This document shows positions 7,019 to 16,348 of a DNA stretch of 20,619 nucleotides, one piece after another. The translations under genes and the position numbers were made by a program. Source of the stretch: an uncultured Clostridia bacterium (GTDB lineage: Bacteria; Bacillota; Clostridia; Christensenellales; UBA1242); contig CAOJFR010000021.1 in assembly GCA_948434855.1 (NCBI GenBank), forward strand, positions 1 to 20,619, in the 5' to 3' direction. The notes beneath the pieces were generated by a model that made no database searches, had not been told where the DNA came from, and saw nothing but the letters and a program-made list of their open reading frames with translations. Numbering within the stretch: the stretch's first letter is position 1; every line of letters begins with the position of its first letter.

Positions 7019-8876
7019 AAAAGAAAAAAATAAAAAATTTTTTTATGATGAAATTCAGGATCAAATTATTGTTAATTTTGTTAAGCAGGACCTTGTGGAA
7101 AGACAAAAAGATAGAAAGCAATTTGAACTAAATTGGGAACTGAATATGAACTTCTTTTTCGGTAATCAATATTGCTATATTTCTGGCAATAACGAAATTT
7201 CTGATATTGAAAAAAAATATTATTGGGAGAACCGAGAAGTATATAATCATATTGCTCCAATTATTGAAGCTAGATTATCAAAGCTATCCAAAATAAAACC
7301 AAACTTTTCAGTATTATCAAAATATAACTCAAACAACACTTCAACTATACTTGAAAAAACAATTTTACAAAGTGCTTTAGATAATAATTCATTTAGCAGT
7401 TTAATTTCATCTGCAACTTATTGGAGTGAAATTACTGGAACTTCTTTTTATAAAATATCATGGGAAAACAACCTTGGTGATATTGTTGGACAAACCGATT
7501 GTGGAGTTATAAAAAATGGTGATGTAAAGGTTTCAGTTTGCTCACCATTTGAAATTTATCCAGACTCTAATGGAGCAGAGAATATTGAAGATTGCGAGTC
7601 TATTATTGAAGTTAGAAGTGTTCCAGTAAAGTATGTTAATGAAAAGTTTAATACTGATTTTATTGGGAGTGATATTGACCTTTTTGAACTTGGAAATAAT
7701 ACATTTTTGTCTGGTATGTCTGGAAGGAGCAATATAACAAAAATTACACATTCTAAAAAGCATAATCAGGCACTTATTATTGAAAGATATGAAAAGCCAT
7801 CAATTAAAAATCCAAATGGAAAATTAACAATAGTCTGTGAAGATATTTTAATTTATGATGGAGAACTTCCTTATATTATTGGAAACGGAAATACTAGATC
7901 ATATCCTTTTATAAAGCAGGTTTCTTCAAAACAAATTGGATGTTTTTGGGGTGCTAGTGTAATTGAACGTTGCATACCAATTCAAAGAACATATAATGCA
8001 ATTAAAAATAAAAAACACGAATTTATAGAAAGACTTGCTGCTGGAGTTTTGAGTGTTGAAGATGGTTCAGTTGATATTGATAATCTTGAAAGCGATGGTC
8101 TTGCACCAGGAAAAATTTTAATTTATAGAAATGGTTCAACTCCGCCTAAGTTTTTAGAAGTAAACGAAATTCCTAGCGAGCTTGAAGATGAAGAGGAAAA
8201 ACTTATTGAAGAACTTTGCAATGTTAGTTCTGTTAGCGAAGTTATGTCATCTTCAAGCGTTCCTGGAAATATTAATAGTGCTTCAGCATTATCAATTATA
8301 ATTTCTCAAGACAACTCAAGACTTGCTTTGGTTGCAGAAAATATTCGTCAGGCAATAACCTTTGTTGCAAAAACAATTTTAAGATTATATAAGCAGTATG
8401 CAGAAATTTCAAGACTATGTAATTTGACAAATCCTAAGGGGGAATCAAGTGTTGTTTGGTGGAATAAAGACAGCATTAGTTCAGATAATGCATATTTGGA
8501 TTCTGCGAATGAACTTGATGAAAATGCAGACAAAACTAAGACAAATATTATTTCTTTATATCAGAGCGGCTTTTTTAATGATTCAACTGGGCACACGCCA
8601 ATTAATATAAAAAATAAAATTTTACTTTCACTTGGAATTTCTAATTTTGACTCTGAAGATGAAATTTTAAAACTACATAAAATTAAAGCAACAAATGAAA
8701 ATCAAAATATAAAGAACACTTTAAATCCTAGCGATATTGATGATCATAAAATTCACATTAATGAACACATAAAATATTTGCTTATGAATGAGAATACCTC
8801 ATTAAAAAATGAGGAGATCCAAATGCTCATAAATCACATAAGCATACATAAACAAAAACTAAAGGAAGAGAAATAA
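7011..8876 (+). CDS. Phage portal protein
   Basis: A 621-residue protein expected to form the dodecameric ring at the capsid vertex through which DNA passes. The N-terminal region has the portal pattern: QFELNWELNMNFFFGNQY (37-54), then YYWENREVYNHIAPIIEARL (70-89) and LSKIKPNFSV, seen in P22-type portals of Firmicutes phages. A central acidic stretch SELEDEEEKLIEELCNVS is probably the stem/crown helix region. The C-terminus is charged and helical. I choose ATG 7011, which overlaps the zinc-ribbon stop, over the in-frame GTG at 6957. The GTG lies deep in the upstream gene and has no ribosome binding site, while AAGGA (6994-6998) precedes 7011, somewhat far at 12 bases. The TAATG junction at the end couples it to the scaffold gene. 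Confidence 0.9.
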   Translation: MDKKEKNKKFFYDEIQDQIIVNFVKQDLVERQKDRKQFELNWELNMNFFFGNQYCYISGNNEISDIEKKYYWENREVYNHIAPIIEARLSKLSKIKPNFSVLSKYNSNNTSTILEKTILQSALDNNSFSSLISSATYWSEITGTSFYKISWENNLGDIVGQTDCGVIKNGDVKVSVCSPFEIYPDSNGAENIEDCESIIEVRSVPVKYVNEKFNTDFIGSDIDLFELGNNTFLSGMSGRSNITKITHSKKHNQALIIERYEKPSIKNPNGKLTIVCEDILIYDGELPYIIGNGNTRSYPFIKQVSSKQIGCFWGASVIERCIPIQRTYNAIKNKKHEFIERLAAGVLSVEDGSVDIDNLESDGLAPGKILIYRNGSTPPKFLEVNEIPSELEDEEEKLIEELCNVSSVSEVMSSSSVPGNINSASALSIIISQDNSRLALVAENIRQAITFVAKTILRLYKQYAEISRLCNLTNPKGESSVVWWNKDSISSDNAYLDSANELDENADKTKTNIISLYQSGFFNDSTGHTPINIKNKILLSLGISNFDSEDEILKLHKIKATNENQNIKNTLNPSDIDDHKIHINEHIKYLLMNENTSLKNEEIQMLINHISIHKQKLKEEK

Positions 8877-9454
8877 TGGAAGAAAATATTATAGAACAAC
8901 CAGTTCCTGAAACTGAAGAAATTTATTCAGAAAATCAAGAAGGCTCTATGCTTGGAAAATTTAAGGATGCAAAAACTTTGCTTGATGCATATAATAGTTT
9001 ACAATCAGAATTTACTAGAAAATGCCAAAAATTAGCAGAATTTCAAAAAGAAAATGAAGAAAATGCGTTTTTTAATAAATATGATTCTATTGACGATTTT
9101 ATAAATAGCACAAATGGAAGTGATATTTACAAAGAAGAAATGTTGGAGATTTTAAAAAATGAAGAGATTAATAATCTGCCAAACAAGTATCTAATTGCTT
9201 TTAAAATTGCTGAAAATACATCTCGCAAAACTGCAAAACTTTTAAATGACCAAAACTTTATTGACAAAGAAATTTTGAATAATCAAGATATAAAAGAAAA
9301 AATTATTTCAAATTATTTGTCTGATTTAAATAATATTTCTCAAGCTCCAAATATCATTTCTGGGAATGCAACATCAGTTTATTTTTCACCAGAAACAAGT
9401 AGGCCTACAACAATAAAAGAAGCTAGTGAAATATTTTCTAAAATGCTTAAATAG
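8876..9454 (+). CDS. Capsid scaffolding protein
   Basis: A 192-residue, highly charged, helical protein between portal and capsid genes, the usual place for a scaffold. The segment LGKFKDAKTLLDAYNSLQSE (about 26-45), followed by FTRKCQKLAEFQKENEEN, matches the start typical of phage scaffolds/capsid assembly proteins. A helical C-terminal tail (TIKEASEIFSKMLK) would contact the coat protein. No serine protease motif is visible, so it should leave the procapsid intact or be lost without self-cleavage. AAGGAAGAG (8862-8870) gives a good ribosome binding site. The start overlaps the portal stop by one base. Confidence 0.8.
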   Translation: MEENIIEQPVPETEEIYSENQEGSMLGKFKDAKTLLDAYNSLQSEFTRKCQKLAEFQKENEENAFFNKYDSIDDFINSTNGSDIYKEEMLEILKNEEINNLPNKYLIAFKIAENTSRKTAKLLNDQNFIDKEILNNQDIKEKIISNYLSDLNNISQAPNIISGNATSVYFSPETSRPTTIKEASEIFSKMLK

Positions 9455-9462
9455 GAGAATCA

Positions 9463-10662
9463 ATGGTTACTTTATCTACAGCAGACAACGCACTAAAACA
9501 AGTTTATCTTGGAGTTGTCTCTAATCAATTAAATACAAATATAAATCCATTACTTGCAAGAATTAATCAAACAACTTCAGACGTTTGGGGAAAGGAAATT
9601 AGAAAGCTTGCTCCTTATGGAATTAATGGTGGTATCGGTGCAGGTTCTGAAGATGGACCACTTCCATCATCTGCTTCAAACAGTTATGCACAGTTTGTTT
9701 TATCGCTAAAAAATCTTTATGGCAAAATTGAGCTTTCAGACAAAGCCATTCGTGCTTCAGAAAACTCAACAGGTGCTTTTGTTAATCTTTTAAATGATGA
9801 AATGGAAGGTTTAATTAAATCTAGTGCTTTTAACTTCGGCAGAATGTTATATGGCGATGGAACTGGACTTCTTGCAAAAATTACTGCAGCAACAACTTCT
9901 AGCGTAACAGTTGACAATGTTACTAATCTTATTGAAGGTATGGTTGTTGATATTGTTGATGCAAACGGAGAATCACTTAAGACTGGTGTTAGAATTAAGT
10001 CAATTAACAGACTTTCAAAAACTATAAACTTATTTACAAATTCACTTAATGCCGATGATTTCAAAACAGAAGGTGATGGAGTTAAAACCTATTATCTTGT
10101 TATTCAAGGCTCTTATGGAAAAGAAATTACTGGTCTTGGTGAAATCTTTAAAACTAGCGGTTCACTTTATGGACTTGATAGGGCAACATTTAGTTGGCTT
10201 ATTCCAAATATGGTTGATGTTTCAAAAGACTCAGCACCAACTGATATAAGCGATGTTACAATGCAAAAAGCAATTGATGAGCTTGATGAAATTTCTAATA
10301 GTCAAGTTGATTTTATTGTTTGTTCAGCAGGCGTTAAACGTAATTATCAAAACTATATGTCATCATTTAGAAGCAATATTAATATTATGCAACTTGATGG
10401 TGGTTATACAGCATTGTCTTATAATGGAATACCTCTTCTTTCAGACAGATTTGTTCCGGCAAACACAATGTATTTATTAAATACTAAAGAATTTAATCTC
10501 CATCAACTTTGTGATTGGAAGTGGCTTGAAAGTGAAGATGGCAGAGTTATTAAGCAAACTCCTGACAAGCCAACTTATCAAGCAACCCTTGTTAAATATG
10601 CAGATATTATTTGCAATAAGCCAAGTGGTCAAGCAAAGATTACTGGAATTAAAGAATCTTAA
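9463..10662 (+). CDS. Major capsid protein (HK97 fold)
   Basis: A 399-residue coat protein preceded by a strong AGGAGA (9453-9458). Landmarks are an N-arm (1-40), KEIRKLAPYGINGGIGAGSE (44-63) and YAQFVLSLKNLYGKIELSDK (75-94). Next come the spine-helix region NLLNDEMEGLIKSSAFNFGR and then YGDGTGLL (130-137). A beta-barrel-like insertion follows at about 138-215 (VTVDNVTNLIEGMVVDI ... IKSINRLSKTINLF). The closing P-domain includes GSLYGLDRATFSWLIPNMVD (233-252). The insertion is comparable to those in P22-like coat proteins of Clostridia phages. No N-terminal delta domain for proteolysis is apparent, which agrees with a separate scaffold. The protein is complete and should be the most abundant product of the operon. 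Confidence 0.92.
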   Translation: MVTLSTADNALKQVYLGVVSNQLNTNINPLLARINQTTSDVWGKEIRKLAPYGINGGIGAGSEDGPLPSSASNSYAQFVLSLKNLYGKIELSDKAIRASENSTGAFVNLLNDEMEGLIKSSAFNFGRMLYGDGTGLLAKITAATTSSVTVDNVTNLIEGMVVDIVDANGESLKTGVRIKSINRLSKTINLFTNSLNADDFKTEGDGVKTYYLVIQGSYGKEITGLGEIFKTSGSLYGLDRATFSWLIPNMVDVSKDSAPTDISDVTMQKAIDELDEISNSQVDFIVCSAGVKRNYQNYMSSFRSNINIMQLDGGYTALSYNGIPLLSDRFVPANTMYLLNTKEFNLHQLCDWKWLESEDGRVIKQTPDKPTYQATLVKYADIICNKPSGQAKITGIKES

Positions 10663-10685
10663 TTTCATTCACTCAGGAGAATTTT

Positions 10686-11075
10686 ATGCTTAACTTAAAT
10701 AATATTTATGAATATCATGATATGTATAATAAATATAATATCATTAAGAAAATTAATCCAAATTATAAGCTTTGCTTTGATAATCTTAATAAATTATTCA
10801 TTATAATAAATTCTGCAAATTTTAATGAAGTTTGTATGAAATTTAATAATTTTTCGTTAGATGTTGAGAAAATTTTACAAAAGACACTTATTAAAAACTG
10901 TCAAAAATTATTTAAAGAAATTGAAAATTCAAATGAAAAAATTGAAAATTTAAAGTTATCTTGTGCAAAAAATAGGTTGATAGATTCATTATGTGAAACT
11001 CAAAAGTATTGTTTGAGAAGCAATAAGATTCTCCCAAGTGATATTAATAAAATTTTAGGAGTAAAAAATGTTTAA
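10686..11075 (+). CDS. Small helical protein after the capsid gene, function unknown
   Basis: A 129-residue protein with a strong ribosome binding site (AGGAGA, 10675-10680). It is mostly alpha-helical, with a charged amphipathic stretch in the middle (FKEIENSNEKIENLKLSC) and four Cys residues but no zinc-type spacing. It overlaps the connector gene by 8 bases. Its place between capsid and connector suggests a head-completion, decoration or connector-associated role. I do not recognise its family. Confidence 0.7.
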   Translation: MLNLNNIYEYHDMYNKYNIIKKINPNYKLCFDNLNKLFIIINSANFNEVCMKFNNFSLDVEKILQKTLIKNCQKLFKEIENSNEKIENLKLSCAKNRLIDSLCETQKYCLRSNKILPSDINKILGVKNV

Positions 11076-11643
11076 AGATTTACTCATTAAATGCTGTAAT
11101 TTGATTGGAAGAGAAGACCTTTCTTTTGAAATTAAAGCAGTAAATAGACTAGATGAAATTTTAGACAAAAATAATAAAAATGATATTACAAATTTGCTTG
11201 GTTATTATAACTATATTATTTGCTCAATTTTTGAAAATTATTTAAAGCTTACTTTTACTGAAAGAGTTACATCCAATTCAAATTCTTTTATAGAATATTT
11301 TGTTTTAACTCATCGCTCTGTTGAAATATTAAAACTTGAAGATGAGAATTTTGTTTGCCAAGACTTTATTGTTAAGGCTAATTTTGTTGTTACTCCATGT
11401 CCAAATAAAACATATTACATCACTTATAGATACACTCCTGATCTTGTAAAGGATTTTACTGAAAATATTATTTTGCCTAAAGACCTAAATGAGAAAATTT
11501 TGATTTATGGAATTGTCAGTGAATTTTTAGCAAGTAAAGGTAAATTTGAGGAAAGTGAATTTTTTAACAATAAATTTTTATATGAAATTTTTAAGCTTAA
11601 AACTCATAAGGAGAGAAGACTTAAGTCTACATTTTGCAAATGA
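11068..11643 (+). CDS. Probable head-tail connector/adaptor protein
   Basis: A 191-residue protein in the position of the head-tail adaptor (P22 gp4-like or gp6-like). Helices at the start (FKDLLIKCCNLIGREDLSFE, then a region around 'LLGYYNYIICSIFENYLKLT') lead into a central beta region (FIVKANFVVTPCPNKTYYIT). The C-terminal helical part (PKDLNEKILIYGIVSEFLAS, then KGKFEESEFFNNKFLYEIF) is typical of phage adaptor proteins that sit under the portal ring. GGAG (11053-11062 region) supports ATG 11068. Its stop overlaps the next start as ATGA. Confidence 0.65.
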   Translation: MFKDLLIKCCNLIGREDLSFEIKAVNRLDEILDKNNKNDITNLLGYYNYIICSIFENYLKLTFTERVTSNSNSFIEYFVLTHRSVEILKLEDENFVCQDFIVKANFVVTPCPNKTYYITYRYTPDLVKDFTENIILPKDLNEKILIYGIVSEFLASKGKFEESEFFNNKFLYEIFKLKTHKERRLKSTFCK

Positions 11644-13019
11644 CAAACTCAACTATAAAAAAATATAGCTTTTATGATTTTGATTTAAAATTTGAAAATT
11701 GTTGTTTTAAAAAAAATGAACTTTCTGTTTATGAAGCTAATAATGTTGATATTACTAAAAATTGCATTGAACCATTAAATGCTTTTGAAAACTATCTAGA
11801 AATTAATTTTAGTAAAAACAAGATAGAATTATTGAAAGCGAGTGATTTAGAACTATTTAATAACATTAAAATTATTTATCCATATTCTTATCTTGATAAA
11901 AACAATTCACTTACAAAAACAAGATATTTTGTGTTGGATGTTCATAATAATTTGTTTGAAATTGATTTTGAAGAGAACAAATTTATAAATCTTAACATTA
12001 TCTTTGATTCAAAACCAAATTTCTTTATTAATAATCTTAAGCTTTATATTTTTTCAACAAAAGATAAATTTGTTTATTTTGATTGTGATTCAAATGCTAT
12101 TTTTATGACAGATTATTGTGAAGTAAAAACATTTGCAAAATATCAAGATAATCTATTTTTTGCTACCACTAATGATAGATTTTCAATTTATTATTCAGAA
12201 GAAACAGAAATTGAAAATTTGAGTTCCAATCTCAGTATATATAACTCTTATAAACTAAGCTCTGAAAACGGAGAAGTTTTAGAGATTAAAGTATTTAACA
12301 ACAACATTTATGTTATTCAACAATTTGCAATTTTAAGGTTTACTTTTAACAATGGAAAATTTAATATTGTGTCATTATTTCCAGTTGCTTCAAAAATTAA
12401 GGCTAATTCAGTTCAGCAGCTTGATGATTATATTGCTTTTTTAACTTCTTCTGGACTATATGTTTTTGATGGTGCTAATTTAAAAAATGTTTTTACTAAT
12501 AACCAATTTTGTTTAAAGGCAAATGAATTTATTTCAGTGGCATTTAATGAAAAATATTATCTTCTTGTTAAGGATAAAAATAATTCAAACCTAATTGAAT
12601 TTAATATATTAAATGGAAAGCTAAATAACTATTATTATGAAAACATAACAGACTTATATGTTATAAAATCTTTTAATGAATATAAATTGCTAATTAGTAT
12701 TTTAAAAGATAAAAGAGAAGTATTGCAGCTTACAGATAATAACAATAAAGCAGTAAAGAAAAGTGTTAAGTTTAATAGACTTTTATTTGATGACTATTTT
12801 TCTAAAATGATTTCAGAAATTTCAATTTATTCTAAGGGAAATTATTCACTCAAAATTTCATCTGAACATGAGTCTAAAACAATAAATGTAAATGAAAATT
12901 TAAGGCTAAGAAACTTAGGAATAATAGGTGATTATTTTGAGTTTGAAATTTTTAGTAATGACTATTTTAAAATTGAATCAATAATAATTTCGCTGACATA
13001 TTTCTCGGAGAAATTATGA
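11640..13019 (+). CDS. Tail hub protein, beta-propeller-like
   Basis: About 459 residues, made of repeated short beta strands with 'NNIYVIQQFAILRF', 'DNLFFATTNDRFSIYYS' and 'DYIAFLTSSGLYVFDG' blade-like turns, which is the appearance of a beta-propeller. In P22 the tail hub (gp10) that follows the adaptor gene is a propeller protein, and this gene has the same position, so a tail-hub/DNA-stabilisation role is a reasonable inference. The C-terminal ~100 residues look like a beta-sandwich. I choose ATG 11640, overlapping the connector stop as ATGA; an in-frame TTG six bases earlier has no better ribosome binding site. AAGGAGAG lies ~25 bases upstream, so coupling probably drives translation. 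Confidence 0.55.
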   Translation: MTNSTIKKYSFYDFDLKFENCCFKKNELSVYEANNVDITKNCIEPLNAFENYLEINFSKNKIELLKASDLELFNNIKIIYPYSYLDKNNSLTKTRYFVLDVHNNLFEIDFEENKFINLNIIFDSKPNFFINNLKLYIFSTKDKFVYFDCDSNAIFMTDYCEVKTFAKYQDNLFFATTNDRFSIYYSEETEIENLSSNLSIYNSYKLSSENGEVLEIKVFNNNIYVIQQFAILRFTFNNGKFNIVSLFPVASKIKANSVQQLDDYIAFLTSSGLYVFDGANLKNVFTNNQFCLKANEFISVAFNEKYYLLVKDKNNSNLIEFNILNGKLNNYYYENITDLYVIKSFNEYKLLISILKDKREVLQLTDNNNKAVKKSVKFNRLLFDDYFSKMISEISIYSKGNYSLKISSEHESKTINVNENLRLRNLGIIGDYFEFEIFSNDYFKIESIIISLTYFSEKL

Positions 13020-14038
13020 TTAATAGTTTATCTACACTTGCCAAACAAAATGAAGAATTGCGACAAGAGATTGAATTGTTAAAAAATTCACAATCTCAAG
13101 AAAGTAAACTTGCAAATTGTGTTTGTATTAATAAATCTTTTTCCAACCTTGAAGTTATTTTACCAAAGAAAATTATTTTATCAAGACTAAGTTTTAATCA
13201 AAGTTCTAGTTTATTTTTTCAAGGTCAAATTAATGTTTTTTCTACAATAAGTGAAGAGATTGAATTTTCACTTATTATTAACACAGTTAGTATACACAAA
13301 TTTAAAAAAACACTTAATCTTGGAAATAATCAAATTAATATTTTCTGCAATTTTAACCCAATTTTAGATGAAAATGCGGTTATTTATATTAAAATTTCAC
13401 CAAAAAATCAAAAACCAATTTATTTACAAGATATTTCTTTATTTGTTTGGGGAACAGTTGAAAGTCAAGACAAACCTTACTATCAGACAATTTGCTTAAA
13501 AAGTGAATACCTTTTATCGTTTTTATTTAATAACAATATTTATTATAAAATTGTTCCAAATAAAGAAGATGAATTTTGCTTTAATGATTTTCAAAATTTG
13601 GAGATTGCTAGTGCTTATTCATTTGCATATTCAAACTTTACAAATAAAATTTATTTATTTAGAGTTAATTTAAATGGAGATCTATTTTACTCAGTTTTAA
13701 ATGAGAATGAACATTATTTAATGTCAAAAATTTCTGCTGTATCTACAATTTTTTGCAATAATAAAATTTTAGTTTTTTGCATCTCTGAAAACAAATGCTT
13801 ATATTTTGAAATTGATGAAAATGGAAATATGTTTCTAGTTAAATCACTCAAAGTAAACTATTTAAAATTGAAAAATGTATTTGCATATTTTAATGATAAA
13901 AACAATAAAGTTTATATTATTTTAACTGATATAAATAATTCAAACTTCTTAATGGAACAAACTTTAGAAACCTTTAACTTCTCAGATAATCTTAATGCTA
14001 GATATGAAGTTTCTATTGAAACGTATGAGGACCTATGA
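13016..14038 (+). CDS. Tail protein with N-terminal coiled coil and propeller-like repeats
   Basis: A 340-residue protein. Residues 1-28 (LSTLAKQNEELRQEIELLKN) form a short coiled coil, suggesting trimerisation. A beta-sandwich-like region (about 35-155: ISEEIEFSLIINTVSIHKF ... YLQDISLFVWGTVES) and a blade-like repeat region (about 160-320: FTNKIYLFRVNLNGDLFYSV, NNKILVFCISENKCLYFEI, NNKVYIILTDINN) follow. The combination of coiled coil and beta-sandwich recalls fibre or needle proteins, but no receptor-binding family is recognisable. CGGAGAA (13005-13012 region) precedes the ATG, which overlaps the previous stop as ATGA. The order suggests it binds the hub encoded just upstream. Confidence 0.55.
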   Translation: MINSLSTLAKQNEELRQEIELLKNSQSQESKLANCVCINKSFSNLEVILPKKIILSRLSFNQSSSLFFQGQINVFSTISEEIEFSLIINTVSIHKFKKTLNLGNNQINIFCNFNPILDENAVIYIKISPKNQKPIYLQDISLFVWGTVESQDKPYYQTICLKSEYLLSFLFNNNIYYKIVPNKEDEFCFNDFQNLEIASAYSFAYSNFTNKIYLFRVNLNGDLFYSVLNENEHYLMSKISAVSTIFCNNKILVFCISENKCLYFEIDENGNMFLVKSLKVNYLKLKNVFAYFNDKNNKVYIILTDINNSNFLMEQTLETFNFSDNLNARYEVSIETYEDL

Positions 14039-16026
14039 TTAGTAAATTACATAATAAAATAGAAATTAAGTGTGCAGAAAAAAAATATGTCTTTTATAAC
14101 ACGATGCTTAAGAGTGTTAAAGATAAAATTAAAAACTTGGAATCTTACTTTAATTATATTAGTTTTGGAGTTGGTCAAAATGATAATACTAATAGCAATT
14201 TTAAACTCGGAAGTTTTTTAAAAACATTTCCATTAGAAGATGAAATAATTCAAAGTAATCCCGAAAAAGGGGATATGTTTATAAAAAAATTTGTAGTTAT
14301 TGATGATACTTCAATTGATCAAATTTTTTTAACAGAAGCAGGCATAACATCTGAACTTGAAAATAACCCAACAATATATAATTATTTTTTATTAAAGTCT
14401 GAAGATAATCCTAGTGGAATTGTTAAAGAAAAAAATCAGGAACTGGTTATAACTATTACAATATTTTTAAGACTTATTCCTGATGAAAATTATTATCTTA
14501 CACTAGGCAATAACAAATTTGTTGAATTGCTTTTAGGACAAGGTGTGATAGAAAAAAATATTTTTGCTGCCAGAGGAAAAAATTTGAGTTTAAATGAACC
14601 AATTTATAGAGAAACATTTAATCCCGAAATTAAATTTCCTGCAAGCATTACATTTAATGAAAATGATGAAGAAATAGAAATAAGCTTTAGATTTATTTTA
14701 GGAAAAGGAGAAACAAATGAAATTGTTTTGTTTTTTGGAGATAGTCCATTTTTAAGAATAAATGCAAGAGAGTATTATCAAACAATTTATAAAACCATTT
14801 CTAAAAGCTCTCAAATTAATCGTGTTATTGACTTAGGCGAAAATGTTAAAACTGCACTAAAGCTTACTGACACAAATGAAAATATAGAAGAAAACAACTT
14901 TGTTATTTCTAATTATGCAAATGATTTTGGGGATAAAGTTTCGCTTCCATTCCATAACTTATTTGATAATCAGACTCCAAGATTTTTATCTAAAGATGGA
15001 AGTAAAATATTTTTTGTTTCAGATGATAAAGTTTTTGGTTTTATTAATGAAAATTATATAGTTAAAGAACTTAAAATTGAAAATTTGAGTATTAAAAACA
15101 TAACTAAGGTTATTGCGCTTAATGATATGTTTTTTGTTATTAGTAAGTCTGAACCTTTTGTGTCTGCTTTTATATTAGAAAATAAAAATTATATTAATTT
15201 TAAAATTAATTATTCTGGAGAGTTGTTAAGCAAAATTTTGGATATTGATATTACTGAAGGCAAAAATAACTGCATTATGTTTGGTATTATTGATAATGAA
15301 GTTAAAAATGCACACGCATTATATTTTTCTAAAAATAATGAGAGTAAAACAATTAATTTTATTAATGAACTTTCTAGTGAAAGAGAGTATGCACATATTC
15401 TTGCGATGTATAAAAATAACTTTTCTGATTCACTTTTAATATTTATAAAAATAGGTGAAAATAGTGCAACAACTAGAAATATTTATTACTTTCCTAATCA
15501 AACAGTTGATGATGTTTATTCAACTATTGCTTTTCAAATAACGCAAAATGCTAGGGAATTATATGTAAAAAGTAGGGCAATAGTGGTTGAAAAGACTACA
15601 AATCCTTCAATTTGGGTTTATTTCTATCCCGAGTGGTTTAAGTATACTTTATCAATTTCAGACAACGAAGAAAATAATTTTATTTCAACAAACCTAAAAT
15701 ATTTAATTAAAAAACATAAGGATTCAACTTATCAAATATTTAATCTTTTAGGCTATAACAATTTAACAGAATTTAAAAATGGATTGCCAATTCAAATTAA
15801 TCAAAATAAAATTTTGGACTTTGAATTTTTGAATGATACGCTTTTATTTTTTATGGATGATAGCAAAGAACCTATTGTTGCATTTAATCTTTATGAAACC
15901 TCTGCAATGCTTGAAAATGTTAATAAGAGTGAAACAAATTATTTGATTGAAACCGAAAATTATAATCTTATTGGAAAAGAAAATGAAGGAGTGGCTGTGA
16001 CTTTTTCAGCCAAAATTATGCTATGA
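14035..16026 (+). CDS. Large tail/fibre protein with beta-rich domains
   Basis: A 663-residue protein, the largest of the operon. Residues 20-45 contain a helix (LKSVKDKIKNLESYFNYISF) leading to GVGQND, a pattern I associate with phage tail-fibre attachment segments. A beta-sandwich-like domain follows (about 60-245), then blade-like repeats (about 310-640: DKVFGFINENYIVKEL, NDMFFVISKSEPFVSAFI, NDTLLFFMDDSKEPIVAFN). Probably a distal tail or fibre component that contacts the host surface; this is inference from place, size and composition. No enzymatic motif for polysaccharide or peptidoglycan cleavage is visible. It overlaps both neighbours as ATGA. Confidence 0.5.
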   Translation: MISKLHNKIEIKCAEKKYVFYNTMLKSVKDKIKNLESYFNYISFGVGQNDNTNSNFKLGSFLKTFPLEDEIIQSNPEKGDMFIKKFVVIDDTSIDQIFLTEAGITSELENNPTIYNYFLLKSEDNPSGIVKEKNQELVITITIFLRLIPDENYYLTLGNNKFVELLLGQGVIEKNIFAARGKNLSLNEPIYRETFNPEIKFPASITFNENDEEIEISFRFILGKGETNEIVLFFGDSPFLRINAREYYQTIYKTISKSSQINRVIDLGENVKTALKLTDTNENIEENNFVISNYANDFGDKVSLPFHNLFDNQTPRFLSKDGSKIFFVSDDKVFGFINENYIVKELKIENLSIKNITKVIALNDMFFVISKSEPFVSAFILENKNYINFKINYSGELLSKILDIDITEGKNNCIMFGIIDNEVKNAHALYFSKNNESKTINFINELSSEREYAHILAMYKNNFSDSLLIFIKIGENSATTRNIYYFPNQTVDDVYSTIAFQITQNARELYVKSRAIVVEKTTNPSIWVYFYPEWFKYTLSISDNEENNFISTNLKYLIKKHKDSTYQIFNLLGYNNLTEFKNGLPIQINQNKILDFEFLNDTLLFFMDDSKEPIVAFNLYETSAMLENVNKSETNYLIETENYNLIGKENEGVAVTFSAKIML

Positions 16027-16283
16027 TTTTTTCTAAAAAAATTTATAAACTTGCATCGGGAACTAATGCAACTTTATTTGCAAATGAAGAGCAGAAACTT
16101 GAATTTTTTATTTATGATAATATAACTATTAAATTTCTTATGGACGTTAATAACAAACATAAAACAGAAGCAACAAATTTAAATTTAGCATATAATCAAA
16201 TAACAAAATTAAACAAGGAGCATAGCTGTGTTTGCTATGATAAAAATATTTCAATTATAAGCAATGAAAAACAAAATATTTAA
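16023..16283 (+). CDS. Small protein at end of tail module, unknown
   Basis: An 86-residue protein overlapping the tail-fibre gene as ATGA. Basic N-terminus (MIFSKKIYKLASG), a beta-like segment (KLEFFIYDNITIKFLMDVNN) and a helix (ATNLNLAYNQITKLNKEH) followed by CVC. It could be a fibre cap, chaperone or lysis accessory protein. I do not recognise it. Confidence 0.65.
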   Translation: MIFSKKIYKLASGTNATLFANEEQKLEFFIYDNITIKFLMDVNNKHKTEATNLNLAYNQITKLNKEHSCVCYDKNISIISNEKQNI

Positions 16284-16288
16284 GGATA

Positions 16289-16308
16289 GACAAATTATTA
16301 AATTTGTC
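16289..16308. other. Perfect 8-bp inverted repeat before the holin gene
   Basis: GACAAATT and AATTTGTC surround an ATTA loop, in the 65-base gap between the last tail gene and the holin. No T-tract follows, so it is a poor terminator. It could be an mRNA-processing hairpin or a palindromic protein site setting holin expression apart from the structural genes. Confidence 0.45.
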
Positions 16309-16348
16309 AAAATATATAAACTAAACAAAATAATAAAAAGGGGAAACC

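Noticed and set aside
9717..10064. A 115-codon open frame antisense to the major capsid gene
   Set aside because: It opposes a strongly supported capsid gene, has no Shine-Dalgarno sequence or promoter, and its translation looks like a shadow of the coding strand.
11634..11639. TTG start two codons before ATG 11640 in the tail hub gene
   Set aside because: The ATG forms the same ATGA overlap used repeatedly in this operon, and the TTG has no better ribosome binding site.
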